Assembly (NCBI GenBank): GCA_032388755.1
Contig: CP135593.1
Span: forward strand, 310,001 to 374,000
Source: Neisseria sp. DTU_2020_1000833_1_SI_GRL_NUU_006
GTDB taxonomy: Bacteria > Pseudomonadota > Gammaproteobacteria > Burkholderiales > Neisseriaceae
DNA: 64,000 nt
Reading direction: 5' to 3'
The position numbers and the translations under genes are program-made. Positions 25,312 through 33,237 of this stretch are shown piece by piece (within the stretch, counting starts at the first letter, position 1; each line of letters starts with the position of its first letter). The notes under the pieces are model-generated. The model saw only the letters and a list, made by a program, of their open reading frames with translations, was not told where the DNA came from and did not search any database.

Positions 25312-26691
25312 ATGGATAATATTTTGCATGAATTGTTTGCGCGTCAGGCGTTTACGTCGAGTTTGGTGGAGCGCAATTTCGGACAGGTTTCGGGCTGGAT
25401 TGAGCTGATCGGCGTGTTGATGCTGATGGCGGCGACGTATTGGCTGTCAAACCGACTCAAAAGCCGTTATTTCTTTGCAGAACAAGGTAACTTCGCGCTA
25501 TTGCGGCATATCGGCAGACGGATTTTGTGGCCGGTGCTGATGATGATTTTCGGTGCGGCGGCTTTGTTTATCTGCAACCTGACGGAGTTTCGAGCGGTAT
25601 GGCTGCATCTGCTGATTTTGGCGGCGCGCTGGATGATTCTGATTCGGGTGAGCGTGGCGGTTGTTAATGCCGCTTTGCCGCAGAACAGGCTGACCGATTG
25701 GTTGGAGAAATCGGTCTCCATGGTTTTGTGGGTAGGCTTCGTGCTTTGGCTCTCGGGCTTGGACGATAAGATTTTAGAGATGCTGGACGCCATCAGTTTC
25801 TCGGTCGGCTCGGGCAGACTCAGCCTTCTGATGATTTTGAACGGGATTTTGTGGGTTGGACTGCTGATGATAGGCGCATCGTGGCTGGCGCGCTTTATCG
25901 GCGAACGTTTGGATAAAAGCAGCTTGGACACCAATCTGACCATGATTTTGTCCAAAATTATCAAAACGATGATGATGGTTTTGGCGGTCTTGATTGCGCT
26001 GCCGCTGGTGGGGATTGATTTGACCGTATTGTCGGTGTTCGGCGGTGCATTGGGTGTCGGTATCGGTTTCGGTCTGCAAAAAGTGGCGAGCAACTACATT
26101 TCGGGTTTCATCATTTTGGGCGACCGCTCGATCCGCATGAACGACCGTCTGACGGTCAATAACTTTACCGGCTATGTCACCAAAATTACCTCGCGTTTTG
26201 TCGTGTTGCGCAATGCAAACGGCACGGAGGCGCTGATTCCGAACGAGACATTCGTTACTTCAATGGTGGTTAACGAATCGTACACCAGCCGCGAATTACA
26301 GCAGGCATTCAATATACAGGTCGCCTATCATTCCGACTTGATTAAAGCTTTGGAAATCATAAAAAGCGCCGCCGCCGTACAATCCCGCGTATCAGAAAAT
26401 CCTGTACCTTTGGCAGTAGTTACCAATTTCGGCGACAACGGTATTGATTTGCGCGTGACATATTGGGTAAAAGATCCTGAAAACGGCTTTGCCGCGCTGC
26501 AATCGGCGATTTTTCTGGATATTTGGCGGCAGTTTAACGAACACGGCATCGAATTTCCTTATCCGCAGCGCGAAATCCGCATCTTGAATGAAGAACTGGA
26601 GCCGAGCAGTATCGCCATGATTAAGGCGGGGATGCAGGCGCGCAGCGATACCAAATCCGATCCTGCGATGGATTCCGGCGGAGACGATTGA
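25312..26691 (+). CDS. MscS-family mechanosensitive ion channel
   Basis: A 459-residue inner-membrane protein with about six helices before the MscS core. The pore-lining helix is GGALGVGIGFGLQKVASNYISGF (about residues 243-266), followed by the beta domain (RMNDRLTVNNFTGYVTKITSRFVVLRNANGTEALIPN) and the cytoplasmic cage with YPQREIRI near the end. Such channels open under membrane tension to release solutes after osmotic downshock. It overlaps nudB by one base (TGATG). A TATAAT at 25271-25276 may serve as -10. Confidence 0.9.
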   Translation: MDNILHELFARQAFTSSLVERNFGQVSGWIELIGVLMLMAATYWLSNRLKSRYFFAEQGNFALLRHIGRRILWPVLMMIFGAAALFICNLTEFRAVWLHLLILAARWMILIRVSVAVVNAALPQNRLTDWLEKSVSMVLWVGFVLWLSGLDDKILEMLDAISFSVGSGRLSLLMILNGILWVGLLMIGASWLARFIGERLDKSSLDTNLTMILSKIIKTMMMVLAVLIALPLVGIDLTVLSVFGGALGVGIGFGLQKVASNYISGFIILGDRSIRMNDRLTVNNFTGYVTKITSRFVVLRNANGTEALIPNETFVTSMVVNESYTSRELQQAFNIQVAYHSDLIKALEIIKSAAAVQSRVSENPVPLAVVTNFGDNGIDLRVTYWVKDPENGFAALQSAIFLDIWRQFNEHGIEFPYPQREIRILNEELEPSSIAMIKAGMQARSDTKSDPAMDSGGDD

Positions 26692-27140
26692 TGGCAAAGC
26701 CTTTGAAGTATCCCGTGTCCGCACTGGTTGTCCTGCATGATGCCGACGGCCATATCCTTTTAATCGAACGCACTTCGCCTCCAGGTTTTTGGCAGTCGGT
26801 AACCGGCAGCATCGAGCCGGACGAGACCATAGAGGAAACCGCCAAACGCGAAGTTTGGGAGGAAACCGGCATCCGCCTTGCGGACGGGCAACTCTGCAAC
26901 TGGTACGAGAGCACGGTTTACGAAATCTACCACCACTGGCGGCACCGCTATCCGAAAGGAGTGTTTGAAAACCGCGAACACATCTTTTCCGCCGAAATCC
27001 CGCGCGATTCGGCTATTATTTTGCAACCCGACGAACACGTCGCTTACGGATGGTTCGGCATAGAGGGAGCGGCGGAAAAAGTGTTCTCCCCGTCGAACAA
27101 AAGGGCGATTTTGGCATTGGGAAAAAGGTTGGGGAAATAG
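26691..27140 (+). CDS. nudB: Dihydroneopterin triphosphate diphosphatase NudB
   Basis: Nudix hydrolase that removes pyrophosphate from dihydroneopterin triphosphate in folate synthesis. The Nudix box GSIEPDETIEETAKREVWEETGI fits GX5EX7REUXEEXGU. The N-terminal PVSALVVLHDADGHILLIERTSPPGFWQSVTG and the EHIFSAEIP segment are typical of NudB. The ATG at 26691 overlaps the stop of the MscS gene, so translation is probably coupled. 149 residues, as in E. coli (150). Confidence 0.9.
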   Translation: MAKPLKYPVSALVVLHDADGHILLIERTSPPGFWQSVTGSIEPDETIEETAKREVWEETGIRLADGQLCNWYESTVYEIYHHWRHRYPKGVFENREHIFSAEIPRDSAIILQPDEHVAYGWFGIEGAAEKVFSPSNKRAILALGKRLGK

Positions 27141-27157
27141 AACTGGCCTGATTGCTT

Positions 27158-27202
27158 AAAGGTCGTCTGAAAGAAGGAATTGCGTTTTCAGACGACCTTT
27201 TT
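27158..27202. terminator. DUS-pair terminator after nudB
   Basis: AAAGGTCGTCTGAAA and TTTTCAGACGACCTTTTT pair around an 18-base loop, 18 bp beyond nudB. Confidence 0.78.
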
Positions 27203-27273
27203 GCGCATTTTCAGTGAGTCTTTTGTTTGCTATACTTCCGCCGTTCAAACTTCCGTAAAATAAAGGAAACCAA

Positions 27274-27807
27274 ATGGCAGACTTCAATAAAATCTTGACT
27301 CCGGGCGATGTGGACGCAGGTATCATCAACGTCGTCAACGAAATTCCCGCCGGCAGCAACCACAAAATCGAATGGAACCGCCGCCTCGGCGCATTCCAAC
27401 TTGACCGCGTCGAACCCGCGATTTTCGCCAAACCGACCAACTACGGCTTCATCCCGCAAACCTTGGACGAAGACGGCGACGAATTGGACGTATTGCTGGT
27501 TACCGAACAGCCCTTGGCGACAGGCATCTTCTTGGAAGCGCGTGTCATCGGTGTGATGAAGTTTGTCGATGACGGCGAAGTGGACGACAAAATCGTCTGC
27601 GTCCCCGCCGACGACCGCAACAACGGCAACGCCTACAAAACCCTTGCCGATTTGCCGCAGCAGCTGATCAGGCAAATCGAGTTCCACTTCAACCACTACA
27701 AAGACCTGAAAAAAGCAGGTACAACCAAAGTCGAATCTTGGGGCGATGTGGAAGAAGCAAAAAAAGTAATTGAAGAATCCATCGAACGTTGGAATAAACA
27801 GGCTTGA
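27274..27807 (+). CDS. ppa: Inorganic pyrophosphatase
   Basis: Hydrolyses pyrophosphate and so drives biosynthesis. Family I enzyme of 177 residues (E. coli 176). Active-site features include YGFIPQTLDEDGDELDVLLV, whose acidic residues hold Mg2+, and the DDKIVCVPADD segment. AAAGGAAACC ribosome site lies directly upstream of ATG 27274. Single gene. Confidence 0.96.
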   Translation: MADFNKILTPGDVDAGIINVVNEIPAGSNHKIEWNRRLGAFQLDRVEPAIFAKPTNYGFIPQTLDEDGDELDVLLVTEQPLATGIFLEARVIGVMKFVDDGEVDDKIVCVPADDRNNGNAYKTLADLPQQLIRQIEFHFNHYKDLKKAGTTKVESWGDVEEAKKVIEESIERWNKQA

Positions 27808-27829
27808 TGTTTTATTTCAATAAATAAGG

Positions 27830-27865
27830 AAAGGTCGTCTGAAAATGGTTTTCAGACGACCTTTT
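27830..27865. terminator. DUS-pair terminator after ppa
   Basis: AAAGGTCGTCTGAAAA and TTTTCAGACGACCTTTT with a 4-base loop. Confidence 0.82.
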
Positions 27866-27980
27866 GATTGGAATAGGAGCAAGAAATAATACTGAAAAGT
27901 TTTGTATGGTAACGTAGAAAGAAACAAGTCAGTTGCTGCCTGCCCTAGGTATTCAAGATGGCGGTTATTCAAGATGGTTC

Positions 27981-28014
27981 AAAAACTAAAGCCTTGCTAA
28001 AACAGCAAAGCTTT
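27981..28014 (-). terminator. Terminator of the tRNA-Arg/tRNA-Glu unit
   Basis: On the minus strand AAAGCTTTGCT pairs with AGCAAGGCTTT (one mismatch) and is followed by AGTTTTT. It lies 10 bp after the CCA end of tRNA-Glu. Confidence 0.75.
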
Positions 28015-28023
28015 AACCAAATC

Positions 28024-28098
28024 TGGCACGCCCACGGGGAATCGAACCCCGGTTACCGCCGTGAAAGGGCGATGTCCTAACCGCTAGACGATGGGCGC
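28024..28098 (-). tRNA. tRNA-Glu (TTC)
   Basis: 75-nt cloverleaf with CCA. Acceptor arm GCGCCCA pairs with TGGGCGT; the anticodon arm CGCCCTTTCACGGCG has TTC at the anticodon; T arm GGGGTTCGATTCCCC. It is the second gene of a two-tRNA transcript, 18 bp after tRNA-Arg. Confidence 0.94.
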
Positions 28099-28116
28099 GG
28101 ATAAATAAATTTTGTT

Positions 28117-28193
28117 TGGCGCACCCGGAGCGATTCGAACGCCCGACCCTCTGGTTCGTAGCCAGATACTCTATCCAACTGAGCTACGGGTGC
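28117..28193 (-). tRNA. tRNA-Arg (ACG)
   Basis: 77-nt cloverleaf with CCA. Acceptor arm GCACCCG with CGGGTGC; anticodon arm CTGGCTACGAACCAG with ACG, read as ICG after A34 editing; T arm GGGCGTTCGAATCGCTC. First gene after the promoter at 28212-28240. Confidence 0.95.
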
Positions 28194-28211
28194 GCTGTAA
28201 CAAAGATTGGG

Positions 28212-28240
28212 ATTATAGGGAGGGGGGGGGATTCTGTCAA
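28212..28240 (-). promoter_or_regulatory. tRNA-Arg/tRNA-Glu promoter with a G9 tract in its spacer
   Basis: Consensus TTGACA (28235-28240) and TATAAT (28212-28217) flank exactly 17 bp on the minus strand. Nine of these are a homopolymer (G at 28222-28230, C on the transcribed direction). Predicted start near 28205 leaves 12 bases before tRNA-Arg. Such tracts change length by slippage. Confidence 0.85.
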
Positions 28241-28311
28241 GGGTGTTGTTGGAAAATAAACAGGGAAAGTGTAAAATGCGCGGCTATTGATTGAATTTAC
28301 AGGAAAATAAA

Positions 28312-29715
28312 ATGGAAAGCGTTTCTCGCTGGCCGTTGTTGCAGAAGGCGTTTGCCCGTTTCGGGAGGCCTGTGGTTGTGGTGGATTTGGAATCTACTGG
28401 CGGGAATCTGTATCAAGACAGGGTAACGGAAGTTGCTTTGCTGCGTTTCGACGGACAAAGCGTATGCCGTTACGAGTGGTTGGTGAATCCGTGTAAGCCG
28501 ATTCCTGAATTTGTCGCGCAACTGACGGGTATCAGCGATGAGATGGTGAGAACGGCTCCGTTGTTTGCGGAAATTGCTTTACAGTTGTTGCCGCTTTTAC
28601 GGGGAGCCGTGGTGGTGGCGCATAACAGCCGTTTCGACTATACCTTCCTGCGCCATGAGTTTCGCCGTGCCGGTATTGATTTTGCTGCGCCTGCTTTGTG
28701 TACCGTCCAGTTGTCGCGACGCCTTTATCCTGAGTTTTACAAACACAATTTGGACAGCATTATCGAACGAAACAGAATTGCAGTGGAAAACCGTCATCGT
28801 GCGATGACCGATGTCTTGGCTTTGAGCGATTATTTGGAACACAGCTTGCGCGAAAAGAATACAGAAGATTGGGATAATTACTGCCGGTCTTTGATGAATC
28901 CGAAAATGCTGCCGAATTGGGTAACGGATGCTTTGGCGGCGCAGCTTTATGCGTTGCCGGACAGCGAAGGTGTGTTGGTCTGGTTTGACGCATTCGGCAA
29001 GGCGCAGGCGGTAGTTGCATTGGAGAAGGCGTATAGCGAAACGGCAGAAATGCTGCATGGTAAAAAAGTGCCGCTTTATTTGAAGGCTGCGGCTTCCGTG
29101 CGTTTTATTCCTGCGTTGGGCAGTCTGCATTCGGTGTGGCTGAAGGCGCAGGCGATGAGGGAATATGGTATCCGTCCGCCTGAACGAGTCGTTTCCAAGC
29201 CTACTGCATTTTCTACTGTTCGTTTTTCTCACGACGAACACGGTGTTTTGCAGGCAAGGATTGTACCTTTGGACAACGGCAGCCGAGCTGTCCGCCCGTA
29301 TGGGTTGTTCATCCATAAAAAAGCTGCCAAACGCGCGCTTAATAGTTGGGCGTTGGAAAACAGACTTTGTCCTGATGCCTTGAATATCCTGCCTGTTACA
29401 AATGGAAAAGGTGTGCCGTGTCCTGTCCAAGCGGTCGGGCAATGCGACGGTGCTTGCCGTACCGAGGATAGGATAGAAGCGCAAAACGGACGTATCCGCG
29501 AATTGGCGCATTTGTTGCCCGTTGCAGACTGGGGGAGGGCGCATGAGGTGGAGATTACGGAAACGGACGGCTTATCCGGAAAAAGCATCACTTTGCGTTG
29601 TGCCGGCGGGGCGATTGCTATGCCGGACGGCGGCTGGTACTTTGATGACAGTCTGCCCGCTTTGCTGAAAATGAAATTCAGGCGGGAGCGGGAAAGCGTC
29701 AAAATCATTGCTTAA
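28312..29715 (+). CDS. DEDDh exonuclease with degenerate GIY-YIG domain
   Basis: A 467-residue DnaQ-like protein. The N-terminal exonuclease is complete: Asp25 and Glu27 (VVDLEST), Asp109 in AHNSRFD, and His162 with Asp167 in HRAMTD. The middle (about 215-300) aligns by eye with the GIY-YIG domain of exonuclease-Cho/UvrC fusions (PDSEGVLVWFDAFGKAQAV, then GSLHSVWLKAQAM), but the tyrosines, Arg and Glu of the nuclease are gone. The C-terminus has CPVQAVGQCDGAC as in such fusions. Start ATG 28312 is chosen for AGGA eight bases upstream. It likely trims DNA 3' ends in repair. Confidence 0.82.
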   Translation: MESVSRWPLLQKAFARFGRPVVVVDLESTGGNLYQDRVTEVALLRFDGQSVCRYEWLVNPCKPIPEFVAQLTGISDEMVRTAPLFAEIALQLLPLLRGAVVVAHNSRFDYTFLRHEFRRAGIDFAAPALCTVQLSRRLYPEFYKHNLDSIIERNRIAVENRHRAMTDVLALSDYLEHSLREKNTEDWDNYCRSLMNPKMLPNWVTDALAAQLYALPDSEGVLVWFDAFGKAQAVVALEKAYSETAEMLHGKKVPLYLKAAASVRFIPALGSLHSVWLKAQAMREYGIRPPERVVSKPTAFSTVRFSHDEHGVLQARIVPLDNGSRAVRPYGLFIHKKAAKRALNSWALENRLCPDALNILPVTNGKGVPCPVQAVGQCDGACRTEDRIEAQNGRIRELAHLLPVADWGRAHEVEITETDGLSGKSITLRCAGGAIAMPDGGWYFDDSLPALLKMKFRRERESVKIIA

Positions 29716-29735
29716 TGTAATAATGGCGAAAATGG

Positions 29736-29779
29736 AATAAGCAGGTTTCAGACGATCTCTGATAACCTGCTTATTTTTT
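29736..29779 (+). terminator. Terminator after the exonuclease gene
   Basis: AATAAGCAGGTT pairs perfectly with AACCTGCTTATT and is followed by TTTTT. The loop contains a partial DUS. Confidence 0.85.
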
Positions 29780-29924
29780 AATCAGGTTTGTTTTTCTCTT
29801 GGGAATCAATATGAAGTAGGATTTATACACAGCTTGTTTACATCATTGCATGTAGAAATTGTGCATTGTTCCTGTCATTGCACGTTACAATATAGGTCGT
29901 CTGAAACCGATTGTATGCCTGATA

Positions 29925-30722
29925 ATGAATATGCCAAAAATTATTTTTTTCGATATTGATGACACGTTATACCGAAAATATACCGATACGCTTCGCCCGT
30001 CCGTTGCTAAAGCGATGGAGGTATTGAAAGCGCGGGGTATTTTGACGGCGATTGCGACGGGGAGACCGCCTGTGGCCATTCCGGGTAAGGTGAAAACCCT
30101 GATACGCGACAGCGGCATTGATATGCTGGTTACGATTAACGGGCAATACACGACGTTTCACGGAGAGGTGTTGCAGGCTTATCCGATGATTGAGGTCGAA
30201 GTTGAGCGGATGTGTGCATTTTTTGACAGTCAATATATTGATTATGCTTTCGTAAATGATGCCGAAATTGTCGCATCGGCTGCCGGCGAAAGGGTGAAAG
30301 AAGCCTTGTCGCACATCCTGCCTGCTTTTGAAGTGGATAAAGAATATTTCCGCAAACAATCGGTTTATCAGATGCTGGTGTTTGCAGACGATGCCCAGGA
30401 GCAGGAGATTATCGGAAAAATTCAATCCGAAGGCTTCAAATCCGTGCGTTGGCACGAGTCTGCGCTGGACATGCTGCGCCGCGAAGGTTCAAAAGCAAGA
30501 GGCATTGCACATGCAGTAGAAAAGTTGGGCATAGGCATGGAAGATGTTATGGCTTTCGGCGACAGCTTTAATGATTTGGAAATGCTCTCATCCGTCGGCT
30601 TCGGCGTAGCCATGGGAAATGGCGAGGCTGCGGCGAAGGCTGCGGCGAAATTTATTGCGCCGAGTGTAGATGAAGATGGCGTGTACAGGGCTTTGGTTGA
30701 ATTAGAAATTATTGATGGATAA
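29925..30722 (+). CDS. HAD-superfamily Cof-type phosphatase
   Basis: A 265-residue type IIB HAD hydrolase. Motif I is FFDIDDTLY (nucleophile Asp and general acid Asp), motif II IATGRPP and motif IV GDSFNDLEML, with the cap domain between. Such enzymes dephosphorylate sugar phosphates, FMN or PLP; the substrate here is unknown. ATG 29925 or 29931 are both possible and neither has a clear ribosome site. A DUS precedes and a DUS pair follows. Confidence 0.88.
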   Translation: MNMPKIIFFDIDDTLYRKYTDTLRPSVAKAMEVLKARGILTAIATGRPPVAIPGKVKTLIRDSGIDMLVTINGQYTTFHGEVLQAYPMIEVEVERMCAFFDSQYIDYAFVNDAEIVASAAGERVKEALSHILPAFEVDKEYFRKQSVYQMLVFADDAQEQEIIGKIQSEGFKSVRWHESALDMLRREGSKARGIAHAVEKLGIGMEDVMAFGDSFNDLEMLSSVGFGVAMGNGEAAAKAAAKFIAPSVDEDGVYRALVELEIIDG

Positions 30723-30737
30723 TGATTTATTTAGAGT

Positions 30738-30770
30738 TAGGTCGTCTGAAAAGCAGGTTTCAGACGACCT
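30738..30770. terminator. DUS-pair terminator after the HAD gene
   Basis: TAGGTCGTCTGAAA and TTTCAGACGACCT pair with a 7-base loop, 16 bp beyond the stop. Confidence 0.75.
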
Positions 30771-30925
30771 CTCTGTTGGAATAATAAAAAGTCGGCATGG
30801 GGATTTCGGGCTGAGTCCAGGAAGATTATAAAAAGATATCCCGAAAATCTCCCATTTCAAACCGCGATAAACCAACTAAAATACAGCTGTAAATATTTCG
30901 TTGTAACAATAAAATAAAAATAAAA

Positions 30926-30966
30926 CACCGTCTGAAAACAAGAATGATGGGTTTTCAGACGACCTT
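30926..30966. repeat. DUS pair upstream of thiD
   Basis: One arm is degenerate (CACCGTCTGAAAAC) and the other is canonical (GTTTTCAGACGACCTT). It lies 46-86 bp before the thiD start, so it would fall in or before the thiD leader. Confidence 0.7.
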
Positions 30967-31011
30967 CAAACCGCTTCCTAAATTGTCCAACCAAGAAACA
31001 GGAGAAACCAA

Positions 31012-31818
31012 ATGGAAGAAACATTTGTCCAAACGCTGACCATCGCCGGCTCGGATTCCGGCGGTGGGGCGGGGATACAGGCGGATTTGAAGACGTTTCA
31101 GATGCGCGGCGTGTTCGGCACCAGCGTGCTGACCGCCGTGACCGCGCAAAATACGCTCGGCGTATCGGCGGTGCATCTGATTCCGACCGACATCATCACT
31201 GCTCAAATCGAAGCCGTCCGCTCCGATTTTGAAATCCGCGCCTATAAAATCGGGATGCTGGGTACGGCGGAAGTGATTGAATGCGTTGCCGAAAATCTGA
31301 AAAAATGCCGTTTCGGCAAGCGCGTCCTTGATCCGGTGATGATTGCCAAAGGCGGCGCGCCGCTGTTGCAGGACTCCGCCGTTGAAGCGATGAAACGCCT
31401 GCTTCTGCCTGATACCGACATTCTGACGCCGAACCTGCCCGAAGCGGAAGCCTTGGCGGGCGTGCGCATTGAAAACCGCCAAGACGCGGAACGCGCTGCC
31501 AAAATCCTGCAAGATTGCGGTGTGAAAAACGTGGTGATTAAAGGCGGGCATTTGGGCGACAGCCGCAGCGAATACTGCACAGACTGGCTGTTTACGCCGG
31601 ATGATGTGTTTGAATTTACCGACCGCCGCTTCCCGACGGCGCATACGCACGGTACAGGCTGCACGTTCTCCGCCTGTATCGCCGCCGAGCTGGCAAAAGG
31701 TTTCGAGACACTCAAAGCCGTGCAAACCGCCAAAAAATACATTACCGAGGCGATTCGCAACCCTTTGAACATCGGCGCGGGACACGGTCCGGTCAATCAT
31801 TGGGCTTATCGGGATTGA
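31012..31818 (+). CDS. thiD: Hydroxymethylpyrimidine / phosphomethylpyrimidine kinase
   Basis: Phosphorylates HMP and then HMP-P to the pyrophosphate needed for thiamine. Ribokinase-like fold of 268 residues: TIAGSDSGGGAGIQADLKTF near the N-terminus, VVIKGGHLGD and the anion hole with catalytic base in HTHGTGCTFSACIAAELAKG. GGAG ribosome site at 31001-31004. Single gene with its own terminator; other thi genes are not in the window. Confidence 0.96.
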   Translation: MEETFVQTLTIAGSDSGGGAGIQADLKTFQMRGVFGTSVLTAVTAQNTLGVSAVHLIPTDIITAQIEAVRSDFEIRAYKIGMLGTAEVIECVAENLKKCRFGKRVLDPVMIAKGGAPLLQDSAVEAMKRLLLPDTDILTPNLPEAEALAGVRIENRQDAERAAKILQDCGVKNVVIKGGHLGDSRSEYCTDWLFTPDDVFEFTDRRFPTAHTHGTGCTFSACIAAELAKGFETLKAVQTAKKYITEAIRNPLNIGAGHGPVNHWAYRD

Positions 31819-31827
31819 GGGATATGG

Positions 31828-31871
31828 AAAGGTCGTCTGAAAACAGAAAATCCGTTTTCAGACGACCTTTT
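31828..31871. terminator. DUS-pair terminator between thiD and the PfkB kinase
   Basis: Convergent genes share AAAGGTCGTCTGAAAAC and GTTTTCAGACGACCTTTT. Confidence 0.82.
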
Positions 31872-31897
31872 GTTGTGGCATCCGTTGATGACAAACA

Positions 31898-32779
31898 TCA
31901 AGCCGGATTCATGAAGCTTTCGATTTCTTGTAAGGAAATGTCGGGCGTCGCGCCGTGTCTGGAGGCGACTAGGGCGCCGAGAGCGCAGGCGAAAGTGATG
32001 GCTTCTTGAGGCTCGGCATTGTTGAGCAGTTTGTAAGTCAGTCCTGCTAAGAAGCTGTCGCCGGAGCCGACGGTATCGGCGACTTTGATGCGGAAGCCGC
32101 AGTGGCGGTAGAGTTCGCCGTCTTTGTATAAAATCGCGCCGTGTCCGCCTAAAGTGACGCAGATGGTTTGTGCGCCGGTCAAGCGGTTGAGGTAGGCGAT
32201 GTTTTGTTCGATGCTGTGGTAGGGAGAGCCGTAAACTGCGGACAGTTCGTACAATTCGTCGTCATTGAGCTTGAGCATATCCGCACGCTTCATGGTGGCG
32301 AGCAGGCGGTCGGTGTCGTAGTGGGGTTTGCGCAGATTGACGTCGAAGATTTTGAATTTGGCTTTTTCCATCAGTTTGTCTAATGCCGCACGGGAAATCT
32401 CGTCGCGGGTGGCAAGGCTGCCGAACACGAAGGCATCGGATTCGGCGACACGCTGCAAGGCGGCATCTTCGACGATGATGCGGTCCCACGCGCAGGGATA
32501 TACGATTTCGTATGACGCGCTGCCGCATTTGTCCAAGATGACTTTGACAAGGCTGGTATCGCATTCTTTGCACACTTGCAGCAGGTCAGTATTAACGTTT
32601 TTCGCTTGGATTTGGCGCAGCAGCTCTTCGCCGTCGGCATCATCGCCGCGGCGGCTGATGATGGCGGTATCGACCCCGAAGGATTGCAAACGGACCAAAA
32701 CGTTCAGCGGCGCACCGCCCAACACTTTGCCGCTTGGAAAATCGTCCCACAACACTTCGCCGAAACTGGTTACTTTCAT
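31898..32779 (-). CDS. PfkB-family sugar kinase (probable fructokinase)
   Basis: A 293-residue ribokinase-fold enzyme: N-terminal FGEVLWDDFPSGKVLGGAPLNV with the sugar-binding GG, ATP-site VTLGGHGAILY, and the catalytic DTVGSGDSFLAGL motif. The start at 32779 has a good AAGG upstream; earlier in-frame codons run into an unrelated leader. The sequence style is fructokinase-like, but the sugar is not proven. It is monocistronic, with a palindrome about 90 bp upstream that could be its operator. Confidence 0.86.
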   Translation of the reverse strand: MKVTSFGEVLWDDFPSGKVLGGAPLNVLVRLQSFGVDTAIISRRGDDADGEELLRQIQAKNVNTDLLQVCKECDTSLVKVILDKCGSASYEIVYPCAWDRIIVEDAALQRVAESDAFVFGSLATRDEISRAALDKLMEKAKFKIFDVNLRKPHYDTDRLLATMKRADMLKLNDDELYELSAVYGSPYHSIEQNIAYLNRLTGAQTICVTLGGHGAILYKDGELYRHCGFRIKVADTVGSGDSFLAGLTYKLLNNAEPQEAITFACALGALVASRHGATPDISLQEIESFMNPA

Positions 32780-32864
32780 TTTAGACCTTCCTTGCTTTGA
32801 GTTGATTGGATGGAACTGCTGCGCTGCGTACGGCTTACCTATCATGTATTTGTAGTAAAACTCC

Positions 32865-32886
32865 AATACTTAGGCGCGTAAGTATT
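32865..32886. promoter_or_regulatory. 22-bp palindrome upstream of the PfkB kinase
   Basis: Perfect 8-bp arms AATACTTA and TAAGTATT around GGCGCG. It is 86 bp before the kinase start and may be a repressor site; no T run follows, so it is not a simple terminator. Confidence 0.45.
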
Positions 32887-33173
32887 ATGTTTTAAAATCT
32901 ACCGACTGACAAGCAATCGTAGGCTTATCCGTCAGGAAGTTTGATTCATCACAATATTGCGTTACAGGCGGCCTGATTCGGCAAATTAGCAGGGTTTATT
33001 TTTCTTTCATTTTATAAGTGCTTTGGGAAGGGGATATGCTGATTTTTGAAATTTAAATACAAATCGGCAGAATATGTTTGAACAGACGGGCCATATATTC
33101 CAATTTTCTTCATTTCATTACGATATTTAAAAACCCTCTCTTTAAGCCTATAATGTGGTCGTTAAAAATACCG
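32887..33173. other. Intergenic region upstream of alr
   Basis: AT-rich gap between the PfkB kinase operator region and alr. A TATAAT at 33150-33155 may be the -10 of the alr promoter. No gene or RNA structure was found in the rest. Confidence 0.4.
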
Positions 33174-33216
33174 AAAGGTCGTCTGAAAACGTGAGTATCC
33201 ATTTTCAGACGACCTT
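33174..33216. repeat. DUS pair directly upstream of alr
   Basis: AAAGGTCGTCTGAAAAC and TTTTCAGACGACCTTC pair around a 13-base loop. It ends 21 bp before the alr start and downstream of the putative alr -10 (TATAAT, 33150-33155), so it would sit in the alr leader. Confidence 0.75.
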
Positions 33217-33237
33217 CATTAACAGAAAGAACAAATC

